From contig MU858298.1 in NCBI GenBank assembly GCA_033297075.1, positions 1 to 44,753 of the forward strand: 44,753 nt of DNA, given 5' to 3'. The notes under the pieces were generated by a model. That model did not search any database. It had not been told where the DNA came from and was given only the letters and a program-made list of their open reading frames with translations. Below are positions 1 to 9,769 of the stretch, in pieces (position 1 is the first letter of the stretch; every line of letters starts with the position of its first letter). The stretch is from Rhypophila decipiens. Taxonomy: Eukaryota > Ascomycota > Sordariomycetes > Sordariales > Naviculisporaceae. The translations under genes were made by a program, and so were the position numbers.

Positions 1-283
1 GGATCCGGCTGATCTTATCGATAACAATGCCACCAAAGCTACGGCTGACTAAGCTACAAATGACGTCATCCGCCAAACAGAAATTCCCCCATTACCAACA
101 TTGGCAGTGGGGGGCTGCGAATAATTTTGTCGGACTTTCCTTATTGGCCGGCGCGATCCGGGGAACGCGGCAAGTGCGGGTTCACAGAGGAAATATTTTG
201 CGAGCACGTGATATTAGGTGACACAAAAAAACACGACTGTTTGCGGGGCTTTCCTGGGGTGGGCGGGGCATGGGGCATAAGAC
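1..283. other. Flank before array 1, no gene seen
   Basis: No supportable gene. A palindromic TGACGTCA (CRE/ATF-type octamer) lies at 61-68, but no gene start is near enough to give it meaning. The stretch 235-283 is G-rich and leads into the repeat array. Confidence 0.5.
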
Positions 284-657
284 CTTTCGTTCCTCAAGGC
301 AAGAACCTTTCGTTCCTCAAGGCACTTTCGTTCCTCAAGGCAAAGACCTTTCGTTCCTCAAGGCACGTCCTCTAAGATCCTTTCGTTCCTCAAGGCACCT
401 TTCGTTCCTCAAGGCAAGGCATTTATTCGAGCCTATAAAGGCATTTATTCGAGCCTAGAAAAGCATTTATTCGAGGCTATAAAGGCATTTATTCAAGCCT
501 ATAAAGGCATTTATTCGAGCTAGTAAATATATTTATTCAAGTTAGTTAAGGTATTTGTTCAAGCTAGTTAAGGTATTTGTTCAAGCTAGTTAAGGTATTT
601 GTTCAAACTAGTTAAGGTATTTGTTCAAACTAGTTAAGGTATTTTTCCTAGCTAGTT
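284..657 (+). repeat. Two-stage tandem array (18-bp core, then 22-bp unit)
   Basis: Positions 284-416 hold six copies of the 18-bp core CTTTCGTTCCTCAAGGCA, starting at about 284, 307, 325, 348, 380 and 399, with variable spacers of 0-14 bp. From 416 to 657 the array becomes eleven units of exactly 22 bp, drifting from AAGGCATTTATTCGAGCC+TATA toward AAGGTATTTGTTCAAGCT+AGTT. The two stages share the AAGGCA junction and a TTYRTTC centre, so the first may be a diverged relative of the second. Chance open frames run through the array, but the composition is purely repetitive and I do not call a protein. The same 22-bp family recurs at 5889-6206 (opposite orientation) and about 44034-44330. Confidence 0.93.
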
Positions 658-1344
658 AAGACATCTATTTCGTCGGCTCAATCATGGATCATGTAGTGTA
701 AATAAAGAGCCCGAACAAGACAATTGCGAATCTGTAATCTCGAAGCCTAGAGTCCATACCGCAGGAGCGGGAAGGAAACAAGCTTTCGCATGACCGCCAT
801 GCCAAGTTTTGGGGCTTTGTGCCAAGATTCTGCGGGGAACTACCCATGTAATGAGATCATCCCGTCGAAGCTTCAGCGCCTGTCAACGCCCTTGCGCCCC
901 TTGGATTTGAGCTCCATCTCCCGGCTAGAATTCTCCGATTGGGTGCTCAATGAGCGAGCTTGTGACATTGTGAAACATGTGTGCTGTTCAAATGGGGCGA
1001 TTCGGCACGTCGGCACCTTGCCTTCATTGAGAAATCCTTTTACTTTGCAATTTGAGGTTCATCTGGCGAGGCAGGTACGCGGCCGTACGCCCAAAATGAC
1101 GTCACAAGACAGCTCTTGAGACGGCCGGGATTAAGATACTGTAATAAAACCACCACACATTCTTGGCTCTACAGTCTTTTATTTCCTCTCTCTCGCACAC
1201 CATCCTTCGTCAAATTGACCAGGAACGTTTTTAAGCTCACTGAGGTCTCGATCTCGGCCTGCCCTCCACCTAGAGACTTGAGCGACCATCGCGACATCCG
1301 CTCACAGCACCGCGGCAGGTTCACTGTGCACGACTCTCGCAAAC
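658..1344. other. Upstream region of the PAP2 phosphatase gene
   Basis: Intergenic sequence between array 1 and the lipid phosphatase start codon. Open frames of up to about 109 codons occur here but show no recognisable domain. The last 150 bp before the start are pyrimidine-rich, as is common for leaders of fungal genes. Confidence 0.5.
1097..1104. promoter_or_regulatory. CRE/ATF-like octamer TGACGTCA
   Basis: A perfect palindromic TGACGTCA lies 240 bp upstream of the start codon at 1345. Octamers of this kind are bound by bZIP factors of the ATF/CREB class in fungi. Placement in a promoter is what makes it credible; function is inferred only. Confidence 0.35.
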
Positions 1345-2574
1345 ATGGGTCTCTTCAGTCGCACTGGAGCCAAGTCCAATGGCGCTGGCAGCACCGATGG
1401 TCACCATGCCGCCCGCCAGCCGTACTCAATGTCGACCCGCCCGACTTTCGGTCAGTGGCTCAGGTTGACATGGCTGGACATTCTTACGATGGCTGTCCTT
1501 GGAGCCGTTGGTCTTGGTGTAGGTTTCTGCATTCTCTGACAAGTACATCCAGCTGCTGACACTCCTTTTCCGTCGCGACAGGTTTATATGGCCAAACCTG
1601 CGCCAACACGCTCCTTCGCAGTGACAGACCCCTTCAGCGGCGAAGTGGTACATCCCGAATTCGCTTATCCTTTACGCCATGAAATTGTACCTATTTGGGC
1701 GGCCGCTCTTCTCGCTGCCCTGGTTCCGATCGCCGTGATCTTGCTGATGCAGATTCGTATCCGCTCATTCTGGGACGTCAATAATGCTGTAGTGGGCTTG
1801 CTCTACTCCCTCATCACGGCTGCCGTCTTTCAGGTATTCATCAAATGGCTGATTGGCGGTCTGCGGCCGCACTTTCTGGACGCCTGCAAGCCCGATCTCA
1901 GCAGGCTCAACACGTTGGGAAACGTCTCATCCTACAAGGGCGCCAACGGGCTGAATGGAGTAGGCTTTGCGGGCATGTATTACACGAGAGAGATCTGCAC
2001 CGGCGACGACAAGGAAATCAACGACTCGCTGGAGAGCATGCCATCAGGCCATACCACAGCAGCCTTTGCCGGCTTTGTTTTCCTCAGCCTGTACCTGAAC
2101 GCCAAGCTCAAGGTCTGGAGCAATTACCACCCGCACATGTGGAAGCTTGTGGCAATCTGGGCGCCGGTTCTGGGAGCCTGTCTGATTGGTGGAAGCTTGA
2201 CCATTGACGAGTTCCACAATTGGTATGATGTTTTTGCTGGTGCTGTCATTGGGACAGTTATGGCGTTGAGTGCCTATCGTATGGTCTATGCGAGCATTTG
2301 GGACTGGAGGATCAATCATATCCCGCTCAACCGGTCTGCTGCCTTTTCGTTCGGACACCAGCAGGGAGATTGGGATATGGAGGGGATGGGCGCGGTTGCC
2401 ACACGACGAAGTGGTTGGGGTGATGGTGGATTTGGCCATGAAAAGAGGCAGGAACATGGTGTTCTGGGAACTGGGTCTGGCACTAATGGTGCTGGGAGGA
2501 CTGGAATCCATTTCCCGAGTAGGAAGCCGGTTGCTTCGGGGTCGGGCACCGCGCCGGGGGATAATATGGTCTAA
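1345..2574 (+). CDS. PAP2-family lipid phosphate phosphatase (diacylglycerol pyrophosphate phosphatase-like)
   Basis: Membrane phosphatase expected to dephosphorylate phosphatidic acid or diacylglycerol pyrophosphate. Coding is join(1345..1518,1582..2574), 388 aa. The 63-bp intron has a GTAGGT donor, a CTGAC branch-like site and a GACAG acceptor; splicing keeps frame as GLG|VYMAK. The PAP2 motifs are visible: KWLIGGLRP at about 146-154, PSGH at about 212-215, and SLTIDEFHNWYD at about 263-274 with the nucleophile-type His near 270 and Asp near 274. About six hydrophobic segments fit a polytopic protein. Length fits fungal homologues of roughly 400 aa. Motif 3 has Leu where the general PAP2 signature has Arg, possibly a lineage variant. 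The C-terminal tail after residue 310 is Gly-rich and low complexity. Family is certain, substrate is not. Confidence 0.94.
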
Positions 2575-3096
2575 GTGACGGTCATTTAAGGACAAGGTTA
2601 ATTGGGCGGTATGAGGTGACGAGAAGCAAGCTGGTGGTTGCATGTACCAAGTTGCTTGTGGCGGTTGGTTGCCTTGACTTTCTGATATCTCATCTGGTCT
2701 TTGCTGGTCTTTGCTCGTCTTGACTCTTGGGGGTCTTTGAAGGTCATTCAAAGAGCTATCCGTGGTCTGGCAGTGATAATAAAAAGTCATGCGTTTCTAA
2801 CAAAGCTGGCCGTGTTGTGTTGTTGAGGTCCACGAAAAAATCGTAAAGTTGATGAGCGTGAGAAGGGAAGGGACAAATACGTTATTCAGATTCTGTTTGT
2901 ATGTACTCTCGCAATTAGCGGCATGTCAACATTGTGACTATTCGACATCATGATCTCTTGCAGATGTGTGTGGTTTCCACCAGAGGCAGAATTAGTAATC
3001 ACCTCTCGAGCCATCTCACCGCATCTTCGGTTAGTCCCGCTTGTCCGCACCCCGAAAGTTATTACGTATGCCGGCCATCCCTCTCAAGACTGGCCA
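2575..3096. other. 3' flank of the phosphatase gene, no gene seen
   Basis: Holds the presumed 3' UTR with an AATAAA. A short T/CTTTG-rich direct repeat (TCTTTGCTGGTCTTTGCTCG) begins near 2698. No coding sequence is supported. Confidence 0.45.
2778..2783 (+). terminator. Possible polyadenylation signal AATAAA
   Basis: An AATAAA hexamer lies about 200 bp after the phosphatase stop codon, a plausible distance for a fungal 3' UTR. Fungal poly(A) signals are loose, so this is weak evidence. Confidence 0.3.
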
Positions 3097-3843
3097 CTGT
3101 CAATCTCGAACACCAGCACATTCCTTGGCACGCGCTAAAATCTGTTGGCGCCACCACTTTTCTGTTCTTCGTTTTCGAGCCAGATTTGACTATTTCAACC
3201 ACCACACAACAATCTACCGTATGTTCAATTAAGTACTTATATGGAAAGATAGAGCAAAACAAGGGCTATTTGGCCATTCTAGTACTTTGTATTGCATCTA
3301 AAAAGTGGTTGTTAAATAGCCATACCGAGGTTAGATTGAGTAGTATGGAGGGGTATAGAGGGACATAGTCAACGAAGAACCATGAACAATTGAGTAAAAA
3401 GTTGTCAAAAATGGCCAAAAGTGGTGTTTTTTCTACGACTTCAACAAGCAACCACACAACCATCAACACAAGCCATTACAAAGTACTAGCATGGCTAAAT
3501 AGCCCTGGTTTAGCTGGTCATTTCCATACTAGTACTTTGACATGCATCAATAGATTGATTGAGATAAATCTGGTTTTCTCAGAAACAGAAGAGCTTATTT
3601 TAACAATAGTCACATTTTCTCAACCAATCTGCCGATTCATATCGAAATACTAGTATGTAAATAACTAGCCAAACTAGGGCTATTTGGCCATACTAGTACT
3701 TTGTAATAGTTTGTGTTGATGGTTTTGTGGTTGCTTGTTGAGGTTGTTGAAAAACCGACTTTTTGGAAAAAAGTTGAAGTGGTGCCGCCATCGCTCACTA
3801 GCGCATGCTAAGGAATGTGCTGGTGTTTGAGATTGACAGCAGC
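3097..3843. repeat. Nested inverted/direct repeat complex, likely a decayed non-coding element
   Basis: The outer arms, about 3097-3163 and 3774-3840, are imperfect inverted copies sharing CACCAGCACATTCCTT followed by a near-match through GGCGCCACCAC / GGCGGCACCAC. An inner pair, about 3437-3517 and 3664-3750, is also inverted and shares AACCATCAACACAA and TTACAAAGTACTAG, with roughly 85% identity by eye. The block GGGCTATTTGGCCAT near 3259-3291 recurs in direct orientation near 3670-3705. The interval is AT-rich with no convincing protein. It resembles a fold-back or MITE-like element, or several overlapping copies of one repeat. Its right arm lies just upstream of the F-box gene. Confidence 0.75.
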
Positions 3844-4037
3844 TGTCAAATTGGCTTGGCGAGCGGGGTTCGCCATGCTCCATGGCCAAAAATACCGCTT
3901 CATTTTCTGGATCATTACCACAACACATACTCCGTACTACCAGCATACAACAATCTAAGCACATTATTTGGACTCCAACTTTGACACCGAAATTCCCCTC
4001 TTGTCCCAATTATTTGTCCAGCTTTTTCCCAGGGACA

Positions 4038-5220
4038 ATGGCCACCCCATCTCATTCTCGGGCGAGTCACTCTCAAACCCCGGCTTGGGCACCTGGCATC
4101 ACCAGCCTACCAGCCGAGATTACCCTCCTGATCTGTGAGAATATTTGTTTCACAGAGTGCACTGAATCTCCGCACGGCGACGGAACACCCGGCAGAACAG
4201 AGATGCGAGGCCAAGCCGATCTCAGTCGATTGTCTCGAACCTGCAAACGTATGCGCGATGTTGTGCAACGAAAGCTATTTCGGCACGTTGGCGCCACCAC
4301 GAGTAAATATCGTCTTTTGCACTTTCTGCCGGCTATCCATGAGCGACCTGATCTTGCGGCCGAAGTGAGATCCGTTGATTTGTTTGATCCCGGTATGGGC
4401 CCGGAGCTTTTCAAATTGTTTGATCCCGGTAGGGCCCAGCCGCCGTTTAGTGAGGAGGAAAACACGCTTTTGCAAAAGGCTGATGGAAAGTTTGGGGTTC
4501 GAAAACCTGCCTGCCGACTGGGACCCTGTCGGTGCGGATCATGAGAATAGAATCGTGCTCCCGGAGTTGATCCTGATTCACACCAAAAGGGTAAGGCATG
4601 TCAGGCTTGCGATTGACAGCCAGAGAAAGCTGGCATCTCTGAGACAGTATGGGGAGATGCTTGCGACCAAGACGGGTGGGGATGGGGTGTTTTTGCCAGA
4701 CTTGACGTCGCTTGATGTGGAGCACTTTCCCTTTCCGTGCGATGTCCCTGAAATCCCGTTTGATGAGATTGCCTTTGGGATTCTGCGAGCCGCGCCGGCA
4801 GTGGAGTATCTGTCCTTGCCGAGTTTTCAAGCCGTAGGGTCTTGGAACACTCCTGGATGGCATGGGGGTGACCAACTGTCCAACCTGAGGGAGCTTCATA
4901 TGGGTCCTCACTGTGATACCAGCCCGCAGTGGATTGAGAAGGTGGTTTCTTCGTCTCCAAAGCTGGAATCTTTCCGGTTGCATTGGGCTCCGCTGTGTTG
5001 GGATTTAGATCTGGATGAGGACGATAGGGAGCAAAGGACTGTTGCGTATATGTGGGAGATTCTTGGAAAAAGTCAGTGTAGACATAGGTTGCGGGAGATC
5101 GTGCTCCATGTGCGACCTGATACGCCGGCGGGACATGTACAGATGGATGGGACATGGTCTGGACTTGGGGAGTTCAGGAATCTGGAGGTGCTCAATCTGA
5201 ATATTACGGAAGCCAACTGA
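4038..5220 (+). pseudogene. F-box/LRR-like gene with a +1 frameshift, 3' end abutting a LINE fragment
   Basis: The frame opening at ATG 4038 (ACAATGG context) has an F-box-like N-terminus: ITSLPAEITLLICENI, then LSRLSRTCKRMRDVV and LFRHV. F-box proteins recruit substrates to SCF ubiquitin ligases. The frame is sensible to about 4493, then the protein continues one base out, as GFENLPADWDPVG, to the stop at 5218-5220. Removing one G from the GGGG run at 4494-4497 restores one frame (KFGFENLP). The second part has leucine-rich stretches (LTSLDVEHF, VEYLSLPSF, LRELHMG, LESFRLHW, LEVLNLN) typical of these proteins. An exact 16-bp block at 4380-4395 recurs at 4416-4431, 36 bp apart, giving an in-frame LFDPG duplication. 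The stop lies where LINE-derived sequence begins, so the C-terminus may be truncated. A sequencing error is the alternative. Confidence 0.7.
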
Positions 5221-5249
5221 CATTGATGAAAACCAAATGGAAACAAGAC

Positions 5250-5823
5250 ATACCGATGCTTAACAGATACTCTATGGCCTCTGTTGTGTTTGAGCCCGGG
5301 CGGGCGAACTGGGTGCGCGGGAGCAAGTTGTGCATGACTGCAAGCTCCTTCAAGCGATTGGCCAACACCTTCTCAAAGATCTTGGCAATGCACGGGAGCA
5401 GGCTGATGGGACGCCAGCTTTTGGGCGTCCTGTACGAGTCTTTCCCCGCCTTCTTGAGCAAGACGATGACGGCAATCCGGAAGGCCTGCGGGTGATGAGA
5501 CAGCTCCAGACAGGCGTTCACAAGGTGCTCCATGTAGGGTACCAACACATCCCCGGCGAACTTGAAGGCCTCGGAAGCGACCTGGTCAGGGAGCGACGCC
5601 TTCCGTAGGGGAGCTCGCGGAAAATCCGTGCCATCTCGCCAGGTCTCAGACACTGTTGGCTGTCCAGAATCCGTGGGGGCGATGCTGAAGTCCGCCGTTC
5701 TTCAAGCACGCTCTCGACATAGCGATCAAGGTCTTCGGCAATGTCCTTCGTTCGGATAAAGGCATGGGTCCGTAGTTGCCCGGGCCAAACAAGCTGTCGG
5801 CCAGCGTGGATCCTTTCGCTCAT
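5250..5823 (-). mobile_element. Truncated non-LTR (LINE/Tad-like) reverse transcriptase fragment
   Basis: On the minus strand two overlapping frames read as the region leading into and the start of a LINE reverse transcriptase: PGEMARIFRE, then VPYMEHLVNACLELSHHP, FRIAVIVLLKKAGKD, SWRPISLLPCIAKIFEKVLA, LLPRTQFARPGSNTTEAIEYLL. These match the fingers region and the 'W-R-P-I-x-L-L' and 'Q-F-x-x-R-P-G-x-S-T-x-D' blocks of non-LTR elements. The frame shifts near 5600-5620, and the catalytic (F/Y)xDD block and everything beyond are missing at the 5250 end. It is therefore an inactive internal fragment. Its upstream end faces the 22-bp array at 5889-6206, and its truncated end meets the F-box stop codon. 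Confidence 0.85.
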
Positions 5824-5888
5824 TGGCAGTCCTTATCAGTCTTTCCGTCATGTCTTTTTCTTCACATCTACTATTATTAGAATAGAGG

Positions 5889-6206
5889 GTTTAACTGGCT
5901 AGAATAAATACCTTAACTAGCTAGAATAAATACCTTACTTAGACTGGATAAGAGGTCTTAACTAGGTTGAATAAATGCCTTGACTGGCTCGAATAAATAC
6001 CTTAACTGGCTAGAATAAATACCTTAACTACTTACCCGTCAGGGACTATTATCGCACCTGACGGGTAGAGTAAATGCCTTAACTAAGTTGAATAAATCCC
6101 TTGACTAGCTCGAATAAATGCCTTGACTGGTTCGAATAAATACCTTAACTAGGTTGAACAAATACCTTGACTATCTCGAATAAATGCCTTGACTAGCTAA
6201 ATACCT
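5889..6206 (-). repeat. 22-bp tandem array 2
   Basis: About 14 degenerate copies of the same family as array 1, here in reverse. On the minus strand the unit reads about GGTATTTATTCTAGCTAGTTAA, with GGCATTTATTCGAGC variants. The run is interrupted at 6034-6066 by a perfect 10-bp inverted repeat (ACCCGTCAGG / CCTGACGGGT, 13-base loop). The array lies immediately upstream of the LINE fragment in that element's orientation, so it could belong to the element's 5' region or be an independent minisatellite. Confidence 0.92.
6034..6066. repeat. Perfect 10-bp inverted repeat inside array 2
   Basis: ACCCGTCAGG at 6034-6043 and CCTGACGGGT at 6057-6066 are exact reverse complements around a 13-base loop. 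The insert is GC-rich and unlike the AT-rich 22-bp units on either side, so it looks inserted into the array. Confidence 0.85.
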
Positions 6207-6476
6207 CTGGGCTGGAAATTCAAATTGGACTGGTGCCTGTATATGAGAGTAGTGGTGCCTGTAAGTATATTAGGCACTTTTCTTTTAATCATTTGATGGT
6301 CGACTCAGACTATGTTACTCTCAACCTTGAATGGACCTTTAGTGTGCCAGCCAACCTGTGAGAATGCATTTCTTTGTAGACATTGACATCCTCGCAACTC
6401 TGACAACATTTTGGCACTCAAGTTGGTCATTGTATCTTTATATTCTTGGGCTGTCTCATGCTACGTACGCACTGTA

Positions 6477-8475
6477 TTAAAGCTCAGACAACATCAAATC
6501 CTGCAATATCACTCTGCCCTCCTCCCGGTCGGCCAGGTTCTTGATGTCCAGCCCCCATGCTCGTAGGAAAGGTGCTTCGCCGCGATAGTGCTGGTGCAAC
6601 CAGATCCTCTCTGCGCGCGTGTATCGAGTTGTTGTGCTGGGTATTGGTAGAGTTGGTGGTGGTGGTGGTGTTTGGGACTTGTCTTGGTTTGTTTGGGGGC
6701 TAATGGGTGTTGGTGATTTCCGAGTCGAGGCCAATGCTGAGGCAGGTGAAGCAGAGATGTTGAAACCCATAGTGCTAGTTGTAAATGCCGCTGTTGTTAT
6801 TGTTGACGTCGGTGGTGTTGGTGTGAATGATGGGATGACAGTCGCAGGATCTGGGGACTGCGGCGTAGCGGATCCCACGTCTTGTCTGTCTTTTTTAACC
6901 TCATCACTCTTTTTCTGGACAGAGCCGTCCAAGGCGCTCGTAAACACTCCACCGACTGGGGAGCCACCACGAGGCGAAAATAACCGAGGAACATATGCAA
7001 GCGGGGAATCCAAATCCGTCACCAATACAGAAGCGTCCAACGGCGCAGGCTTTGACGTACGCTGGTCAACAAGCTCAGGTCCAGACTGAGGCTGAGGAGA
7101 CTGAGACGTAGACCCTCCCAGGTTCAAATCCAACTCATTCAAGCACATCATGCCAATGGTAATCTTGAACGCATCGTCCAAGTCGGCGCTAAGGAGACTG
7201 TCGCTCTGCGTGGTGGTTGTACTTGTAAGAGGAGATACCAGACTTGCGCGGAGAGTCGTCGGTTCTGCGGCTGCGAGCTCGAAAGCCACATGTGGCTCGG
7301 GGACAGTTTCCGACGCGAGACAGATGGTCGATGGAAGGGAGGGATTCCCGGCTGCCGTGTCGATTTTCAGCGCTGGAGGTCCCCAGGCTGGCGTCTCGGC
7401 CTTGGAAACGGGATCACTGCCGCTGTCGGGTGTCGGTGGTGGTGTGACATAAATAGCGAGAGGCGGCAGTGCAGGGATGGGATTCAGCTTCTTCGTCGGC
7501 ACCAGATCGGTCGTCGCCTGTCGTTTTGGGGTCTGGGGCCGCGCGATGGTGTCTGTAGAGTCGTTTCTTTTTGGTAGCTGGATCGCTTCCGCTGGCAGCG
7601 CTTGGAGTGGTTTCCGTGCTGGCATTCCATTCCCGCTGCCAGACTTACTAGCGTTGCTGTGGTTGCCCCCTGCAGCGACCTGTTGTTGAGCCGGCAGGAT
7701 GGGCAGGGGCTTCCACTTTGAATCGCTTCTCGCCAGAGTGGTGGTGCTGCCAATTGTCGACCCTTTGAGGGCATCTTCGTCTAAGGCCTTTTTCTTTGCA
7801 GACGGGATCCTGAGCGGCGCCGGCCGAGCATCGATCTCGGGCGGCGCGGCGCCGTGATGGTCTGCGTGGAACTTCCATCGAGTCTGTTTGAGGGTGGACG
7901 ATTCAGACACGGTTCGAGTGTGTTTCCCCTGCGTCAGTCTCACGTCATAACCATTCATCCGCTCGATTGCTTCCGGGTAGAGGTCGATCCATTGTGTGAC
8001 TCGGCTGTCTGCTGAACTCTCGCGCTGAATGCTTGGATTCCGCGCCATCGGCCGACTCGGAAGTCCTGTCGGAAAGGCGGGTTCAATGTCGGACTCTCCC
8101 AAGCGACCTCCTCCCAGGTGCACAATCGGCAACCTCTGATGGCCGGGCACTGACAAGGTTGCGATATGCTTTGTCGGCCTATTTTGGGATGTTAGCGCCT
8201 ATCCGTTAGTTTGCTGTCCAACAAGTCAGAGAACCATACCGTCCAGACCCTGATCCCGACCGTTTTACCCAGTCGCGCATTGTTTTGCTTGGTTTCTTTG
8301 TGAGAGATGGAGATGTCGGGGATTGAGAGGATGCCGAGTCGGCTGGCGACAGGGGCGAAACTGGCGCCATCGGTTTCCCCGTGTTTGCGACATTTTTACC
8401 GTGCACCATGAATCTCTGGTATCCCGACGTGATCATGACGGGCGATTCCATTTTCTGTTCGTAAATGGTCTCCAT
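6477..8475 (-). CDS. Hypothetical low-complexity fungal protein
   Basis: Function not recognised. Coding is complement(join(6477..8178,8240..8475)), about 645 aa if the ATG at 8473-8475 is the start; ATGs at 8449-8451 and 8578-8580 are in the same frame. The 61-bp intron has a GTATGG donor, a GCTAAC branch site and an AATAG acceptor; it joins SGSGR to PTKHIATLSVPGH without a frame break. The N-terminus (about residues 1-70) is Ser/Pro-rich and basic. The middle is strongly disordered, with long Pro/Ser/Thr tracts and PPPTP-type runs. The last 50 residues (TRYTRAERIWLHQHYRGEAP through the end) look like a compact conserved tail that could be a binding module. No signal peptide or membrane span is clear. 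The start codon is the least certain part. Confidence 0.75.
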
Positions 8476-9769
8476 GGGAAGGGTTAGATGGTGGAAAACT
8501 TGGTGAACATGCAAAGTCTGGATAATTAGAGTAATTAGAGCGACAGTTGTGGCACGGCGTAATGCTATGGCCGCGGTCATGCAGTGTTATACTTTGTAAT
8601 GCGCTGCCATGTCACGGGCGCATCGGGGCAAAATCACAAGGAAACGACCGAAATAGCTTCTGGTACGGGGTACGTGTTTAATCCCTTGCAAAATCCAATC
8701 GACATCTCTTGTCGCTTGTGGTCCATGGCAGGTCTAGCTAGCCACCTGTCAGGCCCAAAACTTTGCGCCGTCTCTGCTCTCCGAATCATCGTTGCATTCA
8801 AATCGATGTTTGGTGCGGCTGTCAAGACAGGGGTAGTCCAACAGGAAAAGGGGTTCGTTGTCAGCCAATCAATCGCTGGCCCCACGACCGACTTACAACA
8901 AGTTCGTTTCAAAACACAAGGCGCGATCCAGCCAATCAGAGGCTCCCACACCTCTGTGGCCTGACATTTGTTAAACTGTAAAAAAAGGTGAGAGGGTTAA
9001 GAGGGGCAATACTCTCTTCATCGGCAGCTTTAATTACTTATTAAGAGTTGATCTCAGATTAAAAGTTTTTGTGTCAGTGACTTGTACAATCCATCATCCT
9101 ACCGTATCCCTCTGGGATGGGTGTGGCGAGCACTAACAAGGCTGGCTCGGGCTGAACCTTGGCATTGACCCTAACCCTCTTGGGCTTTTTCAGTTGATCC
9201 GAACAAAGTTCGGATGTAGCAATACACAGCAAGTAACAACCCGCCTTTTCTCGGTAATCGGATCAAATCGCGATAGTTCTTTCGTTCTTAAAACTGGACT
9301 TTAGTGGACTGGCGATGATGTAGTCAAATTGATATTAAAGGCAGAGATTTCTTTATAAACCCACACCACATTCCCTAGAAAAAGTCTTGGGTGCATGCTG
9401 CTCCAAAAAAGGTCAGCATTTCACCGTCAAGGTCAACAGGTACTCAATACCTATGCCAGGGGCCGCTCTTGCGAATTTAAAAGGCATTGGTTGCTCATAC
9501 AATAAAAATGCATTGACAAAGCTATGTAGGAGGCCTATCAACCTTGTTCAACTAGGTATATCAACATATGAATATTTACCGTGGGATACTGTACATACTA
9601 CTTTCCAAACATACCATTCGCTGATCCTCCCCTTGACAACACAACGCAGAATTCTGGCTCTCTCCCGCTTTCCGTCTGTCTCAAAAAGACTCGGACCCAC
9701 GCAGTACACAAGTATTGCATTTACTGGCGCATTCTTCAATTCTTCCCCAAGGACTCACCAGTTTCAAGA
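8476..9769. other. Intergenic region between two minus-strand genes
   Basis: It contains the promoter of the 6477-8475 gene and the 3' flank of the 9770-12460 gene. I see no gene, tRNA or array. CCCTAACCCT at 9169-9178 resembles less than two telomere units and is not a telomere. Confidence 0.5.

Noticed and set aside
270..458. Repetitive peptide frames across array 1
   Set aside because: They are translations of the tandem repeat and include multiple frames that stay open only because the unit lacks stops.
6619..7689. Several plus-strand frames of 70-156 codons
   Set aside because: They are antisense to the Ser/Pro-rich gene at 6477-8475 and mirror its codon pattern.
9169..9178. CCCTAACCCT as telomere-like sequence
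   Set aside because: Fewer than two units; far too short for a telomere or interstitial telomeric array.
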